Assembly: GCF_012927205.1 (NCBI RefSeq) | Contig: NZ_JABBGC010000001.1 | Coordinates: 3,720,810-3,784,809, forward strand | Length of the DNA: 64,000 nt | Direction of reading: 5' to 3' | Source: Chitinophaga fulva | Lineage (GTDB): Bacteria; Bacteroidota; Bacteroidia; Chitinophagales; Chitinophagaceae | Translations under genes and position numbers: made by a program | Part shown: one piece after another, positions 1-8,730 of the stretch | Numbering within the stretch: position 1 is the stretch's first letter | Layout: each line of letters starts with the position of its first letter | Notes under the pieces: model-generated | What the model was told of the DNA's origin: nothing | The model's database searches: none | The model's input: the letters and a program-made list of their open reading frames with translations, nothing else

Positions 1-261
1 TGTTAGCCGCATAAAAGCGATGGTGCTGACAATGCGTGACTGGTCTTCTTCGGAAGCCATCAGTTCTTTTATCACCAGTTTGTCCATTCCCAGTACGGCG
101 ATGCTGGTCATGATGGCGCTGAAAGCGATGGTATAGTTCCATATGCCAAACACACGGGGGCCGAGGTGCCTGGCCATCAGGGCCAGCACCAGTATGCCCG
201 GGAAGAGCTTACTGATTTTGTCGATCAGCAGCCAGCTGCTGTTTTCAAATACTTTACGCAA
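1..261 (-). CDS. Wzx-type polysaccharide flippase, N-terminal part (cut by window edge)
   Basis: The minus-strand frame running off the left edge reads like the N-terminus of a MATE-fold polysaccharide flippase: a helix with SSWLLIDKISKLFPGILVLAL, then ARHLGPRVFGIWNY and a second hydrophobic stretch. Such proteins move lipid-linked repeat units across the inner membrane. It overlaps the end of the upstream tyrosine kinase gene, which fits one polysaccharide operon. The start is unclear: there is no ATG. A TTG at 261 overlaps the kinase stop codon. An ATA at 306 sits 8 nt behind a textbook AAGGAGG, which is rare in this phylum. Only about 87 codons are visible. Family assignment rests on the hydrophobic pattern and context. 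Confidence 0.72.
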   Translation of the reverse strand, partial: MRKVFENSSWLLIDKISKLFPGILVLALMARHLGPRVFGIWNYTIAFSAIMTSIAVLGMDKLVIKELMASEEDQSRIVSTIAFMRLT

Positions 262-2614
262 TTCGTTTTCCTGTTTTTTTGAAGATGGTGGTCCAGTTAC
301 TCTTATGGTTTTTTCCTCCTTGGTTATAGGAATACCTGCCGTAATAGTAGTAAGGATAAAAAGAGTCTTGTACAATGCCGTTGAATATGAGCCCTTTCTT
401 TTTGAAAACGGGTTCTTTCAGGCTTTCTTCTACGGCCAGCAGTTTTGCTTTGTGGGTAAAGTTGTACCGGACGGCAAACAGGGTGCAGTCCACATAGGAT
501 GCAATGCTTTTCGCATCTGACACAATGCCTACCGGGGATGTATCTATGATGATATAGTCAAACCTGTTTTTTAGCTCTGCCAGCAAATAAGCCATACGGG
601 GACTTTCTATCAGCTCGATCGGATTAGGTGGTATCGGTCCTGCGGAAACGAGCCACAGATTGGTGTCCGGCACTTCCCGGATGATCTCTTCCATGGTTTT
701 AGTGCCCAGGAGATAATTGGTGATACCGGTTTTGTGGTCTATGCCGAAGAAAGCGGACAGCTTGGGTTTGCGCAGGTCCATCTCCAGCAGCACTACCTTC
801 TTGTTATTCACGGTGAGGGAATTGGCGAGGTGGGCCGACAGGAAGGTTTTGCCTTCTCCGGAAATACTGGAGGTGAGCATCACGGTGGCTGGTCCTTTAT
901 GATCTGCCAGCAGGAAGCGGAGATTGGTGCGGAGGTTAAAAATCTGCTCCGTAAGTATGGAGTGGATTTTAAGAGAGAAATCATGTACACCTTCTGTATA
1001 CTGGAAGATTTCAGCGATCACCGGCAGATTAAATACCTGCTCAATTTCATTTCGGGCGAGTATGCGGGGATTGAGGAAGTATTTAACATAAACATAAATG
1101 CTGACGGCGATCGCTGCGAGTACCATGAAGCTGACGAAGACCATCGGTTTTTTGGGTGTTACAGGGTCTTCGGGTACAAAGGCCGGTGCAATCACTTTAT
1201 TGTCGATCACGTTGCTGGCCTTGGTAACGGCGGCTTCCTCCTTTTTTTTCAGCAGATAGAGGTAGAGGTTTTCCTTCACGCTTTGTTGCCTTTTGATATT
1301 GACATATTCCCGGGAGTAAGAGGGGATATTGGCTATTTTGCCCTCTATGGTGTTTACCTTCTGCTGGGTAGCATGTTGTGCAACGTTTGCGTTGCGGCGG
1401 TAGCCGCTGATGTAATCGCGGATGGTGCCCCGTGCGGCGTTTACCTGTGTGTCAAGGTTTTGCATCAGGAAACTGGAAGGCTGTACGGCGAGCGACAGTT
1501 TTCGTTGTTCGCGCAGGGCTTCTTCATAGCGGTTGATCATACCCGACAGGGCGGGGTCCACATTGCCGGTGACTGGCGTGAAGGGGGTGCGGTTATCGGG
1601 GGTGTTGATATATTCTTCCACCTGGTCCATCACGGCCAGTTGCAGGTTGGCTTCGTTGAGTTTGATGTCTGCATCTTTTACCTGTTCCAGTGCCAGCTTG
1701 GAACTGGCGTCGATATCGGTGATGCCGCGTTGTACCTTAAATAGTTCTTCCGTACGTTCCAGCAAGCCCAGTTCTTCTTTCAGGGAGTCTATGCGGCCAT
1801 TGAGGAACTGGATGGTTTTTACACCGGCTTTATTTTTATCACTGAGGGTATAGTCGTTATATTCATCCAGCAGGGCATTGAGGAAGTCGGCGCTCCGCCG
1901 CGCTAAGGGGTCTTTGTAGGTGATGGCGATCACGGTGGCGTCGCGGTTAACGAGCGCGGTGGTGATATCATCCACTGATTTGTAAGCCAGTTCTATGGCT
2001 GAATCCACCTCAATGCGGCAGGGGGTTGATTCGGAAAATGGCAGTGGACCGGCTTGCAGGGAGAAGGTATCTTTCCCAATTGAAAAAGGAGTATTGGGCG
2101 TGATGGTAAAATGGGTAGAGCGTTTGTCTTTACCGGCGCGGGCTTTCACGTCGAAGTGCTGCTGTACGCGTGATACCTCAAAGGTGTAGTTGCCGGTGTG
2201 GCAGCTGTCGCTCAGTATCTGTATGACGATGGGTGATTTTGGATACCATTCTTTGTCCCGAAGATGATGCGGGGCAAAGTATCGGACGTTGAAGTGATTG
2301 CTGCTGATGACCCGTTGCAACAGAATAGGGGAGTGCAGCAATTCCATTTCGTTTTCCATGTTTTTACCGCTTCCCAGCAGGGAGAGGGATTTCAGTACAT
2401 CTGCTTCTTCGCCGTTGCTTTTCTTTTCATCTTTCAGGTACAGGCGTGCCGACGACATATAGGAGGGCGGGGTGTACCGGAGATAAGCCCATCCCGCTGC
2501 GCCAGCCAGCAGGATAGCTATCAGGTATAATGGCCAATGGAAGAGCATTTTCCGGAACAGATCGCCGATGTCGATGGCGGTCTGCCGATGGTGGGGTGCT
2601 TTGAGCGATGCCAT
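254..2614 (-). CDS. Wzc-type tyrosine kinase / polysaccharide co-polymerase
   Basis: Inner-membrane chain-length regulator fused to a bacterial tyrosine kinase, 786 aa, the usual length. A Wzz-like N-terminal part has a first membrane helix near residues 27-47, a long periplasmic coiled-coil region, a GNVR-like segment before the second helix (about 490-515), and a cytoplasmic kinase. Walker A is SSISGEGKT (582-590), Walker A' is LLEMDLR (about 609-615), Walker B is YIIIDTSPVG (about 687-696). The autophosphorylated tyrosine cluster YPYYYYGRYSY is near 753-763. It starts 12 nt after the Wza-type gene and overlaps the flippase, so the genes are probably co-transcribed. The kinase is expected to control export of a surface polysaccharide by cycles of tyrosine phosphorylation. 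Confidence 0.95.
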   Translation of the reverse strand: MASLKAPHHRQTAIDIGDLFRKMLFHWPLYLIAILLAGAAGWAYLRYTPPSYMSSARLYLKDEKKSNGEEADVLKSLSLLGSGKNMENEMELLHSPILLQRVISSNHFNVRYFAPHHLRDKEWYPKSPIVIQILSDSCHTGNYTFEVSRVQQHFDVKARAGKDKRSTHFTITPNTPFSIGKDTFSLQAGPLPFSESTPCRIEVDSAIELAYKSVDDITTALVNRDATVIAITYKDPLARRSADFLNALLDEYNDYTLSDKNKAGVKTIQFLNGRIDSLKEELGLLERTEELFKVQRGITDIDASSKLALEQVKDADIKLNEANLQLAVMDQVEEYINTPDNRTPFTPVTGNVDPALSGMINRYEEALREQRKLSLAVQPSSFLMQNLDTQVNAARGTIRDYISGYRRNANVAQHATQQKVNTIEGKIANIPSYSREYVNIKRQQSVKENLYLYLLKKKEEAAVTKASNVIDNKVIAPAFVPEDPVTPKKPMVFVSFMVLAAIAVSIYVYVKYFLNPRILARNEIEQVFNLPVIAEIFQYTEGVHDFSLKIHSILTEQIFNLRTNLRFLLADHKGPATVMLTSSISGEGKTFLSAHLANSLTVNNKKVVLLEMDLRKPKLSAFFGIDHKTGITNYLLGTKTMEEIIREVPDTNLWLVSAGPIPPNPIELIESPRMAYLLAELKNRFDYIIIDTSPVGIVSDAKSIASYVDCTLFAVRYNFTHKAKLLAVEESLKEPVFKKKGLIFNGIVQDSFYPYYYYGRYSYNQGGKNHKSNWTTIFKKTGKRIA

Positions 2615-2626
2615 GGTACTTGGTTT

Positions 2627-3385
2627 TCATTTGCTAAGAAGAACGATAGTAGTTGCCAGCGAAATGGCGCTGAGTATGACAGGTAGCAGCTGTACCAGTT
2701 TCGATGTAGGGAACTGCTTGCCCGAACCGGGTTTGATGTACACTACGTCGTTATTGGCCAGATAATAGTACGGTGAGGCCATTGTTTTGCTGTCTTTCAG
2801 GTTTAATGAAGTGTAATATCTCACGCCGTCTATTTCACGGATGACCATTACATCTTTCCTGTCAGCAGTGGTGTTCATGTCTCCTGCCATGCTGAGCGCA
2901 TCGAGGATGGAGGTCCTTTCGGTGCCCACCCTGAAAGAGCCGGGGTGTGCCACATCTCCGAGTACCGAGATTCTGAAACTGACCATGCGTGTGGAGACAT
3001 ACACGTTTTTCAGGGTCTTCGATAGTTCGGTCGTCACCTGCTCATCGATCATCGCGGTGGTTTTATTTCTGACAAACAACCTGCCGGCGATGGGCATCCG
3101 GATATATCCGGCGCTGTCTACGAGGTATCCCTGATCTATGCCGGTTCCCGACGGGCTGGAAAAGCCGGTGAGATTGGGATTGAGGAGTTGGGTGACATCT
3201 TTGTCCGGGGTGCTGACGATGATCTGTAAGACATCTCCCGATTGGATTCTTAGCTGTGGGAACCGTGCCATGGAGGCATGGCCGGTAGTGGCAGCTATGT
3301 CGTTGAAGTAAGTTATTTTCTTGCTGCTGGTGCATCCTGCCATCCAAAGAGATAGCATCAGCAGTATCATACGAAATGACTGCAT
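2627..3385 (-). CDS. Wza-type polysaccharide export lipoprotein
   Basis: Outer-membrane export channel component, 252 aa from the chosen start. The ATG at 3385 gives a clean lipoprotein signal, MILLMLSLWMAGC, with Cys as acylation site; a longer frame from 3454 would put 23 unlikely residues before it. A Poly_export domain follows (LRIQSGDVLQIIVSTPD), then an SLBB domain (SVLGDVAHPGSFRVG to ALSMAGD). The last 20 or so residues are a hydrophobic helix, LLPVILSAISLATTIVLL, which may be the amphipathic or membrane-crossing helix of Wza-like octamers. It lies directly upstream of the Wzc-type kinase gene, the normal partner. Family call is firm; the exported polymer is unknown. Confidence 0.92.
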   Translation of the reverse strand: MQSFRMILLMLSLWMAGCTSSKKITYFNDIAATTGHASMARFPQLRIQSGDVLQIIVSTPDKDVTQLLNPNLTGFSSPSGTGIDQGYLVDSAGYIRMPIAGRLFVRNKTTAMIDEQVTTELSKTLKNVYVSTRMVSFRISVLGDVAHPGSFRVGTERTSILDALSMAGDMNTTADRKDVMVIREIDGVRYYTSLNLKDSKTMASPYYYLANNDVVYIKPGSGKQFPTSKLVQLLPVILSAISLATTIVLLSK

Positions 3386-3471
3386 ACGGGGTCCTGATGT
3401 TAAATGAGAAATAGGGGATTTATCTCCATATAAGGGGTGTTCAGTGCTTTTCACTGTGACACTAATAAATT

Positions 3472-4680
3472 TCAGGATGCCAGTATGCCTTTCCGCCGGG
3501 AAAGCGTTACCTGTCTGATTTTGTCCTGTACCGGCTGTTCAAAATAATAGTAAACGATCAGACTCAGGAGAATAACCGTGCCGATAAAGGCGATCATTGT
3601 CCATGGGGAGAGCAGCAGGCTGCGGTCTACATGCAATTGATACATGACCAGCACCAATGCCATCTGCAACGGGAAATGCAGCAGGTAAATCGCATAGCTG
3701 CAGTTGCCGAGAATAGACCAGCGGTGATGAAACGGTTTCTTTACCGTTTCCAGCAACACCAAAAACAATATGCTGCAGGGTGCTACCGTGACTCTGAACA
3801 GCAGATTCCTCACTGTGCCGTATGCGTCAGCAGACTGCGCTGGGCTGAGACCAGGGCGAAATCTACCAATATTATTCATCCATGCCAGTTGGAGGAAAGG
3901 ATAGATATAGTAAGATATGATGACCGCCGTCCAGAGAACGATGGTGACAGTGGTAATAACACGGAAGTATGCCCGGATGTTTTTACGTTGCAGTATATAA
4001 CAGTAGACATAATATAACAACGCACCCAGAAAGAAGGAAAACACCCCTTTCCCGACGAGCATACCATAGTGTTGCATCAGCGCGCCGGCGGGGATAAACA
4101 ACAACAGCAATGCTTTATTGGTATGCCATTTCAGCTTACAGAGTATAAAAAAGAGTATGTAGAGAAACATCTCCACAGATACAGACCAGGAGGGTGAATT
4201 AAAATTCGATCCTGCTTCAAACCCCCAACTCTGTATAAAAAAAAGATTCAATAAAAAGTGATAAGCGTCATTATAAGGCATTACAAGATAATGCCCTACC
4301 CGCTGCAGCATCAATGCCTGTAAAATGGCCACAGCCACTAATGTTACAAGATGGAGCGGATACAGCCTGGATATGCGGTATATCCAGAACTTCCTGAAAT
4401 CTGTTTTGCCACTGGCAACGGAATCAGCATACAACCAGAAGAAAATAAAGCCGGAGAGTTGAAAAAAAATATCTACCGACACCATTCCATTGGTATAGAA
4501 GATAGATAAAACCGAATAAAGCGGCAGGGATGTGTTTTGCTCACCACCAGGCGCGTATACATCGTTTGGGTAAAAAAACACTTGCCAATGATAGAGGACG
4601 ACGATTACAGCCGCGATGCCCCTGAATGCGTCCAGGCTGTGAAAATAGGTCGGGACAACGGGGAGACGCTTCTTCTCCAT
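3472..4680 (-). CDS. Acyltransferase-3 family membrane protein
   Basis: 402-aa inner-membrane O-acyltransferase of the OafA/YrhL (acyltransferase 3) family. The N-terminus has the family signature SLDAFRGIAAVIVVLYHW, with the His that starts the active site, and about ten hydrophobic helices follow. Members transfer acetyl or other acyl groups to sugars of surface polysaccharides. It is the first visible gene of the minus-strand polysaccharide operon, with 86 nt before the Wza-type gene, so it probably decorates the polymer exported by that machinery. The acyl donor and target cannot be read from sequence. The start ATG at 4680 places the signature near residue 15, as in relatives. Confidence 0.9.
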   Translation of the reverse strand: MEKKRLPVVPTYFHSLDAFRGIAAVIVVLYHWQVFFYPNDVYAPGGEQNTSLPLYSVLSIFYTNGMVSVDIFFQLSGFIFFWLYADSVASGKTDFRKFWIYRISRLYPLHLVTLVAVAILQALMLQRVGHYLVMPYNDAYHFLLNLFFIQSWGFEAGSNFNSPSWSVSVEMFLYILFFILCKLKWHTNKALLLLFIPAGALMQHYGMLVGKGVFSFFLGALLYYVYCYILQRKNIRAYFRVITTVTIVLWTAVIISYYIYPFLQLAWMNNIGRFRPGLSPAQSADAYGTVRNLLFRVTVAPCSILFLVLLETVKKPFHHRWSILGNCSYAIYLLHFPLQMALVLVMYQLHVDRSLLLSPWTMIAFIGTVILLSLIVYYYFEQPVQDKIRQVTLSRRKGILAS

Positions 4681-4879
4681 AAAACAGCATGGTTAAGAGG
4701 TTAAACAAATCGGGTTTCCTGTGATACGGAAGTTAATAAGAAAACGGACGCAATAGTGATGCGTAGCAGCAATGAATAAAATAACCAGGATCGGGGAGCG
4801 TGAACAAAATGAATAAGCAAAGTATGCCGTAAGGAAAGATTCAGTATCTTTAGTGTAGCAATCTGTGCAATTTAGAAAA

Positions 4880-4909
4880 AAAATTATAGATCTGAAAATT
4901 ATAGATCTG
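4880..4909. repeat. Perfect 15-bp tandem duplication in a promoter region
   Basis: The unit AAAATTATAGATCTG occurs twice in direct succession (4880-4894 and 4895-4909), 18 nt before the small gene at 4928. Each copy contains the palindrome AGATCT. It could be a doubled operator or a replication slippage product. Confidence 0.75.
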
Positions 4910-4927
4910 GACTTCCAATAGGCGAAC

Positions 4928-5179
4928 ATGACATACAGGATCGACTTCAGAGGACCCGAACAAACAATGCTCTATACCGCTGTTTGCAACTCTACGCTGG
5001 AAGTGGAAACATTACTCCGGCAAGTCCTACAGTATGACTGGTCAGATGAGAAAGGTACTTATGCCATGACGCTGTACGACCTCTCTTCAGGTGAAGAACA
5101 GGTAGTACATGTATATTGTTTTAAAATGGAACCACCCTATACAAAAGCTGCTTTTGAGGCGGTGAACAACAGGTCATAA
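4928..5179 (+). CDS. Small hypothetical protein, 83 aa
   Basis: A small soluble protein with no signal peptide or membrane helix. It is rich in beta-type residues and charged turns (for example YRIDFRGPEQ near the start and YDLSSGEEQVVHVY near the middle). I do not recognise the family. Coding is supported by normal codon use for the window, a start just after a gap that holds a tandem repeat, and a hairpin just after the stop. It is divergent from the acyltransferase gene and convergent with the cupin gene, so it is probably transcribed alone. Confidence 0.6.
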   Translation: MTYRIDFRGPEQTMLYTAVCNSTLEVETLLRQVLQYDWSDEKGTYAMTLYDLSSGEEQVVHVYCFKMEPPYTKAAFEAVNNRS

Positions 5180-5185
5180 ATAAAA

Positions 5186-5212
5186 ATGCCCCGGCGTCTG
5201 TCGCCAGGGCAT
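5186..5212 (-). terminator. Rho-independent terminator between convergent genes
   Basis: The stem ATGCCC-GGCG / CGCC-GGGCAT with loop TCTGT is followed on the minus strand by a T-rich run. It lies after the cupin gene (minus) and after the small plus-strand gene, so it may serve both. Confidence 0.75.
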
Positions 5213-5223
5213 GATGGTAATGG

Positions 5224-5580
5224 TTAACCCAATATCTCTACTTCTTCGGGAATAACAAATAAAAGCATGCATCCGATAGGACTGCTAACCGAGTGTTTGA
5301 ATCCGGGCGGTGTGTACAGGTAATCGCCGGCTGACAGGGTGGCGTGTTCGAGTACCGCTTCTCCGCTTAAGACGAAAATTTCTTCGCCGGCAGGATGATT
5401 GTGATAAGGATAGGTGGCGCCTGGTTCAAATTTCAGCAAGATGGTTTTTGAACGCTGGCTGTCTTCGTCGTATCGCAATGACTTCACAAAGATGCCTTTA
5501 TAGTGTATGCCTTTTTCAACAAGTGGCTGCCAGTCCTGCTGGGTGCTGCGGGTAATGTAGTGGTTAATATCTGTATGCAT
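5224..5580 (-). CDS. Cupin-domain protein (ChrR-like)
   Basis: 118-aa single-domain cupin. The first metal motif is YPYHNHPAGEEIFVLSG with the H-x-H and downstream Glu; the second is GDYLYTPPGFKHSV with the last His. The arrangement resembles the ChrR cupin-like group, which binds zinc or another metal, but no anti-sigma domain is present. It follows the DoxX gene by 2 nt and is surely co-transcribed with it. The pair could be a small detoxification or redox unit. The substrate is not known. Confidence 0.85.
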   Translation of the reverse strand: MHTDINHYITRSTQQDWQPLVEKGIHYKGIFVKSLRYDEDSQRSKTILLKFEPGATYPYHNHPAGEEIFVLSGEAVLEHATLSAGDYLYTPPGFKHSVSSPIGCMLLFVIPEEVEILG

Positions 5581-5582
5581 AA

Positions 5583-6002
5583 TTAGGAATTTAATAATTG
5601 ATCAATGCTCCAGCGATAGTTGGAGAGCGTGGCCAGCATAAAGGCGCCGGCGCTGAAAGCGAATACGGAGTAGTCCAGTGGTTCTTTCAGTCCGAAGGAA
5701 TAGGCCATGGCTGCGCCAAAGAATAATGTTAGCACCATGGCAGTACCGGCCGCGAGCTGGGTTTTAAATCCTGCCAGCAGCAGGAGGCCGAGGGTGGCTT
5801 CCAGTATGGTGGCGATGACCGCAATCACCGGTATGATACGGGCGGGCGCAAAGGAATTGACCTGCGCGGTATATTGCAGAAAGTTTTGCCAGCCGGAAGA
5901 ACGGCTGCCCCAGAGCCCCAGCCTGCTGGCTACGGCGGAAAGGAACCCGGTTCCCAGCGAGAGCCTTAACAGCAAGGCGGCGATGTCCTGATATGATTTC
6001 AT
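5583..6002 (-). CDS. DoxX family membrane protein
   Basis: 139 aa with four hydrophobic helices, including IIPVIAVIATILEATLGLLL and the third helix TAMVLTLFFGAAMAYS, in the DoxX arrangement. The N-terminal RLSLGTGFLSAVASRLG matches the conserved first helix of the family. DoxX proteins are small inner-membrane proteins linked with thiol or quinone redox chemistry, but the biochemical role is mostly unclear. It forms a two-gene operon with the cupin gene downstream. The AraC regulator gene that ends 82 nt downstream of nothing else but upstream of this start is on the same strand and is a likely regulator. Confidence 0.85.
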   Translation of the reverse strand: MKSYQDIAALLLRLSLGTGFLSAVASRLGLWGSRSSGWQNFLQYTAQVNSFAPARIIPVIAVIATILEATLGLLLLAGFKTQLAAGTAMVLTLFFGAAMAYSFGLKEPLDYSVFAFSAGAFMLATLSNYRWSIDQLLNS

Positions 6003-6084
6003 GTACTGTTTGTTTTTGACAGTACAAAGTTGGCATTTCAGGAGGGGCTAGAAAATAGAGAATCCTGCAAAAAACATGTAATAT

Positions 6085-6879
6085 TTACAGGGCGTATTGT
6101 TCTTTATACTGTTTGGGAGATAATTGGGCCTGTTTTTTAAAGAAATTGGAGAAATAGAAAGGATCATTGAAGCCCAGTTTATAAGCCACCTCTTTGACGG
6201 AAAGATCGCCATAGGTCAGCAGCCGCTTGGCTTCCGAGGTAATGAGGCCGTAAATCACGTTCTGGGCTGTTTTGCCGGCATGCAGGCGGGCCAGTTCGTT
6301 GAGTTTGGCTTCTGTGGTGCCCAGCAGGGAAGCCAGCTCCTTGAGGGGATAGTTGTGCTCAAAATTGTTCCTCACGGCTTCGAGGAATTTGAGGAACAGG
6401 GCGTCGGGTCTCCATATTTCATCGCCACGCTGCACCTTGGCCCTGTTGATGGCCACCAGTATCAGCGTGATGCGGCTGTGGACAGAGATCAGGTACTGAT
6501 AAGGCTGTTGCGCTACTTCCTCCTGTATGAGCGCCAGCTGCATGTCCGCTACGCCATGGCCGACGGGTATCACCTCATTCATCGCAAAATGACAGAAAAG
6601 GCCGTTGTGGAAAATCAGCTCTATATCGTTATCATCCTTACAGAAGAAGTCAAGGGTAAATTCCAGCAGGTACCCGGTGGCCTGGTTGTTTTCCCGGACA
6701 TGGTGTATCTGACCGGAGGTGATGGTGATAACATCGCCGGCGCCAAGGGTAAAGTCACGGTGATCGACGGAGATGACCAGTGAGCCGGTATGGCAATACA
6801 GCAGCACATACCGCATCACGCGGCGTGGTTTGTCCGGAAGAGCGGACGGTTCAAGTGTGGTGATGGTAATCATCGACAT
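6085..6879 (-). CDS. AraC-family transcriptional regulator
   Basis: 264 aa. The N-terminal half is a small beta-barrel sensor (AraC-binding cupin type, with TLGAGDVITITSGQIHHV near residue 45). The C-terminal 85 residues hold two helix-turn-helix motifs: PLKELASLLGTTEAKLNELA and the diagnostic second motif VKEVAYKLGFNDPFYFSNFF. It lies upstream of the DoxX-cupin pair on the same strand and 12 nt downstream of a secreted-protein gene. It could control either. The ligand is unknown. ATG at 6879 or 6873 are both possible starts. Confidence 0.9.
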   Translation of the reverse strand: MSMITITTLEPSALPDKPRRVMRYVLLYCHTGSLVISVDHRDFTLGAGDVITITSGQIHHVRENNQATGYLLEFTLDFFCKDDNDIELIFHNGLFCHFAMNEVIPVGHGVADMQLALIQEEVAQQPYQYLISVHSRITLILVAINRAKVQRGDEIWRPDALFLKFLEAVRNNFEHNYPLKELASLLGTTEAKLNELARLHAGKTAQNVIYGLITSEAKRLLTYGDLSVKEVAYKLGFNDPFYFSNFFKKQAQLSPKQYKEQYAL

Positions 6880-6891
6880 AAATGGAAGATA

Positions 6892-7836
6892 CTATTTTAC
6901 CTGTATGGAAGAAGCCAGTTGCTTAAAGTATTGGAGGTCGCGTGTGTCGCCTTTTTTGCTGAGGGCCTGCAGTACGATGGCCTGATCTCCTTTCACCACT
7001 ACACAACAATAGGCGGTCACCGGTTTGTTTTTCAGCTGCCCCTGTATTTCCAGCTGATAGGCTTCATTGTTATTGATACGGTCATTGATTTCCTCTTTGG
7101 TTTCCGGATCGGTGAGGCCATACTCCCGGAATTTGCCTACCATGAGGGCGGCGATTTCTTTCGGTTTGGCGGTGTTGTCGTTGGGGAACTGGGCCACCAT
7201 GACAAACGGTCCGTCAGGATCTTCCTTGGTGTCCATCCCATTGACGGTATAGATGTAGAGGCTGGCAGCGTACTTAAAGAAGCGGAAAGGCGTATTGGTG
7301 GTATCGATCGTGAAATTGGCTGTTTCAAAGGGATCTATCTTCTGCTGCGGGTCGTACCAGATAGTACGGAGACTGGCCAGCATTTCTTTACCGGCGGCCT
7401 CATTGCCGGTGGGATATACTGCCATCACCGAAGTGGAGAAAGTGGTATCTCCGAAAACAAGTCCCAGGGTAACATGTGTTGGAGCGCCCTGAGCGGCCAC
7501 AAACTTAGCCGGGTAGCCGTCTATCTTCAGCTCCTGGTAATTATACACCGTAGCGCCTTTTTCGATAAAAGCTTCCTTGCTGAAGGAGGCAGCATTGGTG
7601 TAGAAGTTCCCTCCCGGCAGGTCATATACGTTGATCATGCCTCTTTCTTTGTGATGTAACCCGATGAAGTTTTTGGCGATGTCGTAGTGTGCCGGTGGAA
7701 TGATATACAGATGGGTCCCGGGGATACGTATGTGCCGGGCTGTTTTGGTATTGCGGATAACGCTGTCCAGCTTGTACTGGGAACGGGCGCCAACGGCAAT
7801 ACACAATAGCAGGCAAAGCGACAGGAGTGTTTTCAT
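6892..7836 (-). CDS. Secreted protein of unknown function
   Basis: 314 aa from ATG 7836, chosen because it gives a good signal peptide (MKTLLSLCLLLCIAVGARSQ); the open frame continues upstream without coding character. The mature part is soluble and mixed alpha/beta, with short motifs such as GTHLYIIPPAHYD near residue 45 and DGYPAKFVAAQ. It looks like an exported or periplasmic protein typical of Bacteroidota, but I do not recognise a named family. It ends 12 nt before the AraC gene and may share its transcript. Confidence 0.75.
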   Translation of the reverse strand: MKTLLSLCLLLCIAVGARSQYKLDSVIRNTKTARHIRIPGTHLYIIPPAHYDIAKNFIGLHHKERGMINVYDLPGGNFYTNAASFSKEAFIEKGATVYNYQELKIDGYPAKFVAAQGAPTHVTLGLVFGDTTFSTSVMAVYPTGNEAAGKEMLASLRTIWYDPQQKIDPFETANFTIDTTNTPFRFFKYAASLYIYTVNGMDTKEDPDGPFVMVAQFPNDNTAKPKEIAALMVGKFREYGLTDPETKEEINDRINNNEAYQLEIQGQLKNKPVTAYCCVVVKGDQAIVLQALSKKGDTRDLQYFKQLASSIQVK

Positions 7837-8256
7837 GTGTGATCGTTTACTATCGGAAATGATGAAGGCGGGAGAAAAAGGACCCAAGCAGTTGGCAGGG
7901 GGAGGCTTTGTATTACTCCGGCGGCATAAATGTCGGATTTTATTTTCATTTTCTGACGCCTGTGCTATAGCAGGTTGACGGGGGCAGGCGCTGCGGGGAG
8001 AGCAGTAACTAAAGCGCCTTACAACGTTATGTTGTAAGGCGCTTATTTTTACCAGCCGAAGCGGACGTCGTACGTACCATTTTGAAGATAAACAAAAGTG
8101 TGACGCTAACTGACTAATCAGCCATAAACAAAAACATATAACCGTCACCGTTGTAAAGGCTGTTTTCCTGAAGTAATGTATTGTTTGATAAGTTTTATAT
8201 GCCGCAGGATGGCTTATTTTGTCACCCCCTGACTTTCACCTACATTAGTCATACGG
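7837..8256. other. Divergent intergenic gap with a lone terminator hairpin
   Basis: This 420-nt gap separates a minus-strand secreted-protein gene from a plus-strand flavin-type gene. The only structure seen is a strong hairpin at 8011-8051, listed separately. No protein-coding frame with a plausible start and family match was found. Confidence 0.6.
8011..8051 (+). terminator. Strong hairpin of the CTTACAAC/GTTGTAAG family, no gene upstream
   Basis: A perfect 14-bp stem (8012-8025 with 8031-8044, loop GTTAT) followed by ATTTTTA on the plus strand looks like an intrinsic terminator. There is no plus-strand gene before it: both neighbours diverge from this gap. It may end a short RNA or be left from a lost gene. 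Confidence 0.6.
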
Positions 8257-8700
8257 ATGATTAAATGTCCGCGCGGTATGACAAGAAAAGATCTTTGTGC
8301 TTATCTGCAGTCACAGTCATTGGCAGTTGTTGCCAGCATCAATAGTGTCGGGGCGCCACAGTCTGCGGTGGTCGGCATTGCCGTTTCCAATGACATGGAA
8401 ATCATTTTTGACACGGTTGACAGCTCCCGTAAATACGCCAATCTTATGTCAGATCCCCGGGTGGCGCTGGTCATTGGATGGGATAATGAGGTGTCTGTTC
8501 AACTGGAAGGAACAGCCAGGTTGCTGCCACCGGGTGAACCGGACCCGTTGAAAGAAGTGTATTATGGCGTTTTCCCCGAAGGCCGTGAACGTACGGCCAC
8601 CTGGAAGGGGTTGGTACATTTCGCTATTACGCCGCACTGGGTCCGTTACAGTGATTTTAAAGACCAGCATAACCCGGTCCATGAATGGGACTGGAAATAG
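8257..8700 (+). CDS. Pyridoxamine 5'-phosphate oxidase-like FMN-binding protein
   Basis: 147-aa split-barrel protein of the PNPOx-like clan. The N-terminal strand LAVVASINSVGAPQSAVVGIAVSNDM and SSRKYANLMSDPRVALVIGW follow the pattern of small FMN- or F420-binding flavoreductase-like proteins. True PNPO enzymes are longer, so a function in vitamin B6 synthesis is unlikely; general stress protein or flavin reductase roles are more typical. It stands alone. ATG 8257 is used; ATG 8278 is an alternative. Confidence 0.8.
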   Translation: MIKCPRGMTRKDLCAYLQSQSLAVVASINSVGAPQSAVVGIAVSNDMEIIFDTVDSSRKYANLMSDPRVALVIGWDNEVSVQLEGTARLLPPGEPDPLKEVYYGVFPEGRERTATWKGLVHFAITPHWVRYSDFKDQHNPVHEWDWK

Positions 8701-8730
8701 TATAGCGCGCAGCTATATAAGGGGCCAGCA

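Noticed and set aside
734..1744. Long plus-strand frame opposite the tyrosine kinase gene
   Set aside because: The kinase has complete domains; the antisense frame shows none.
4693..4929. Minus-strand 78-codon frame upstream of the acyltransferase gene
   Set aside because: It fills a promoter-like AT-rich gap and overlaps the start of the small plus-strand gene; residue composition is unlike a protein.
6790..7659. Plus-strand frame opposite the secreted-protein and AraC genes
   Set aside because: It overlaps two genes with signal peptide or HTH evidence and has no domain.
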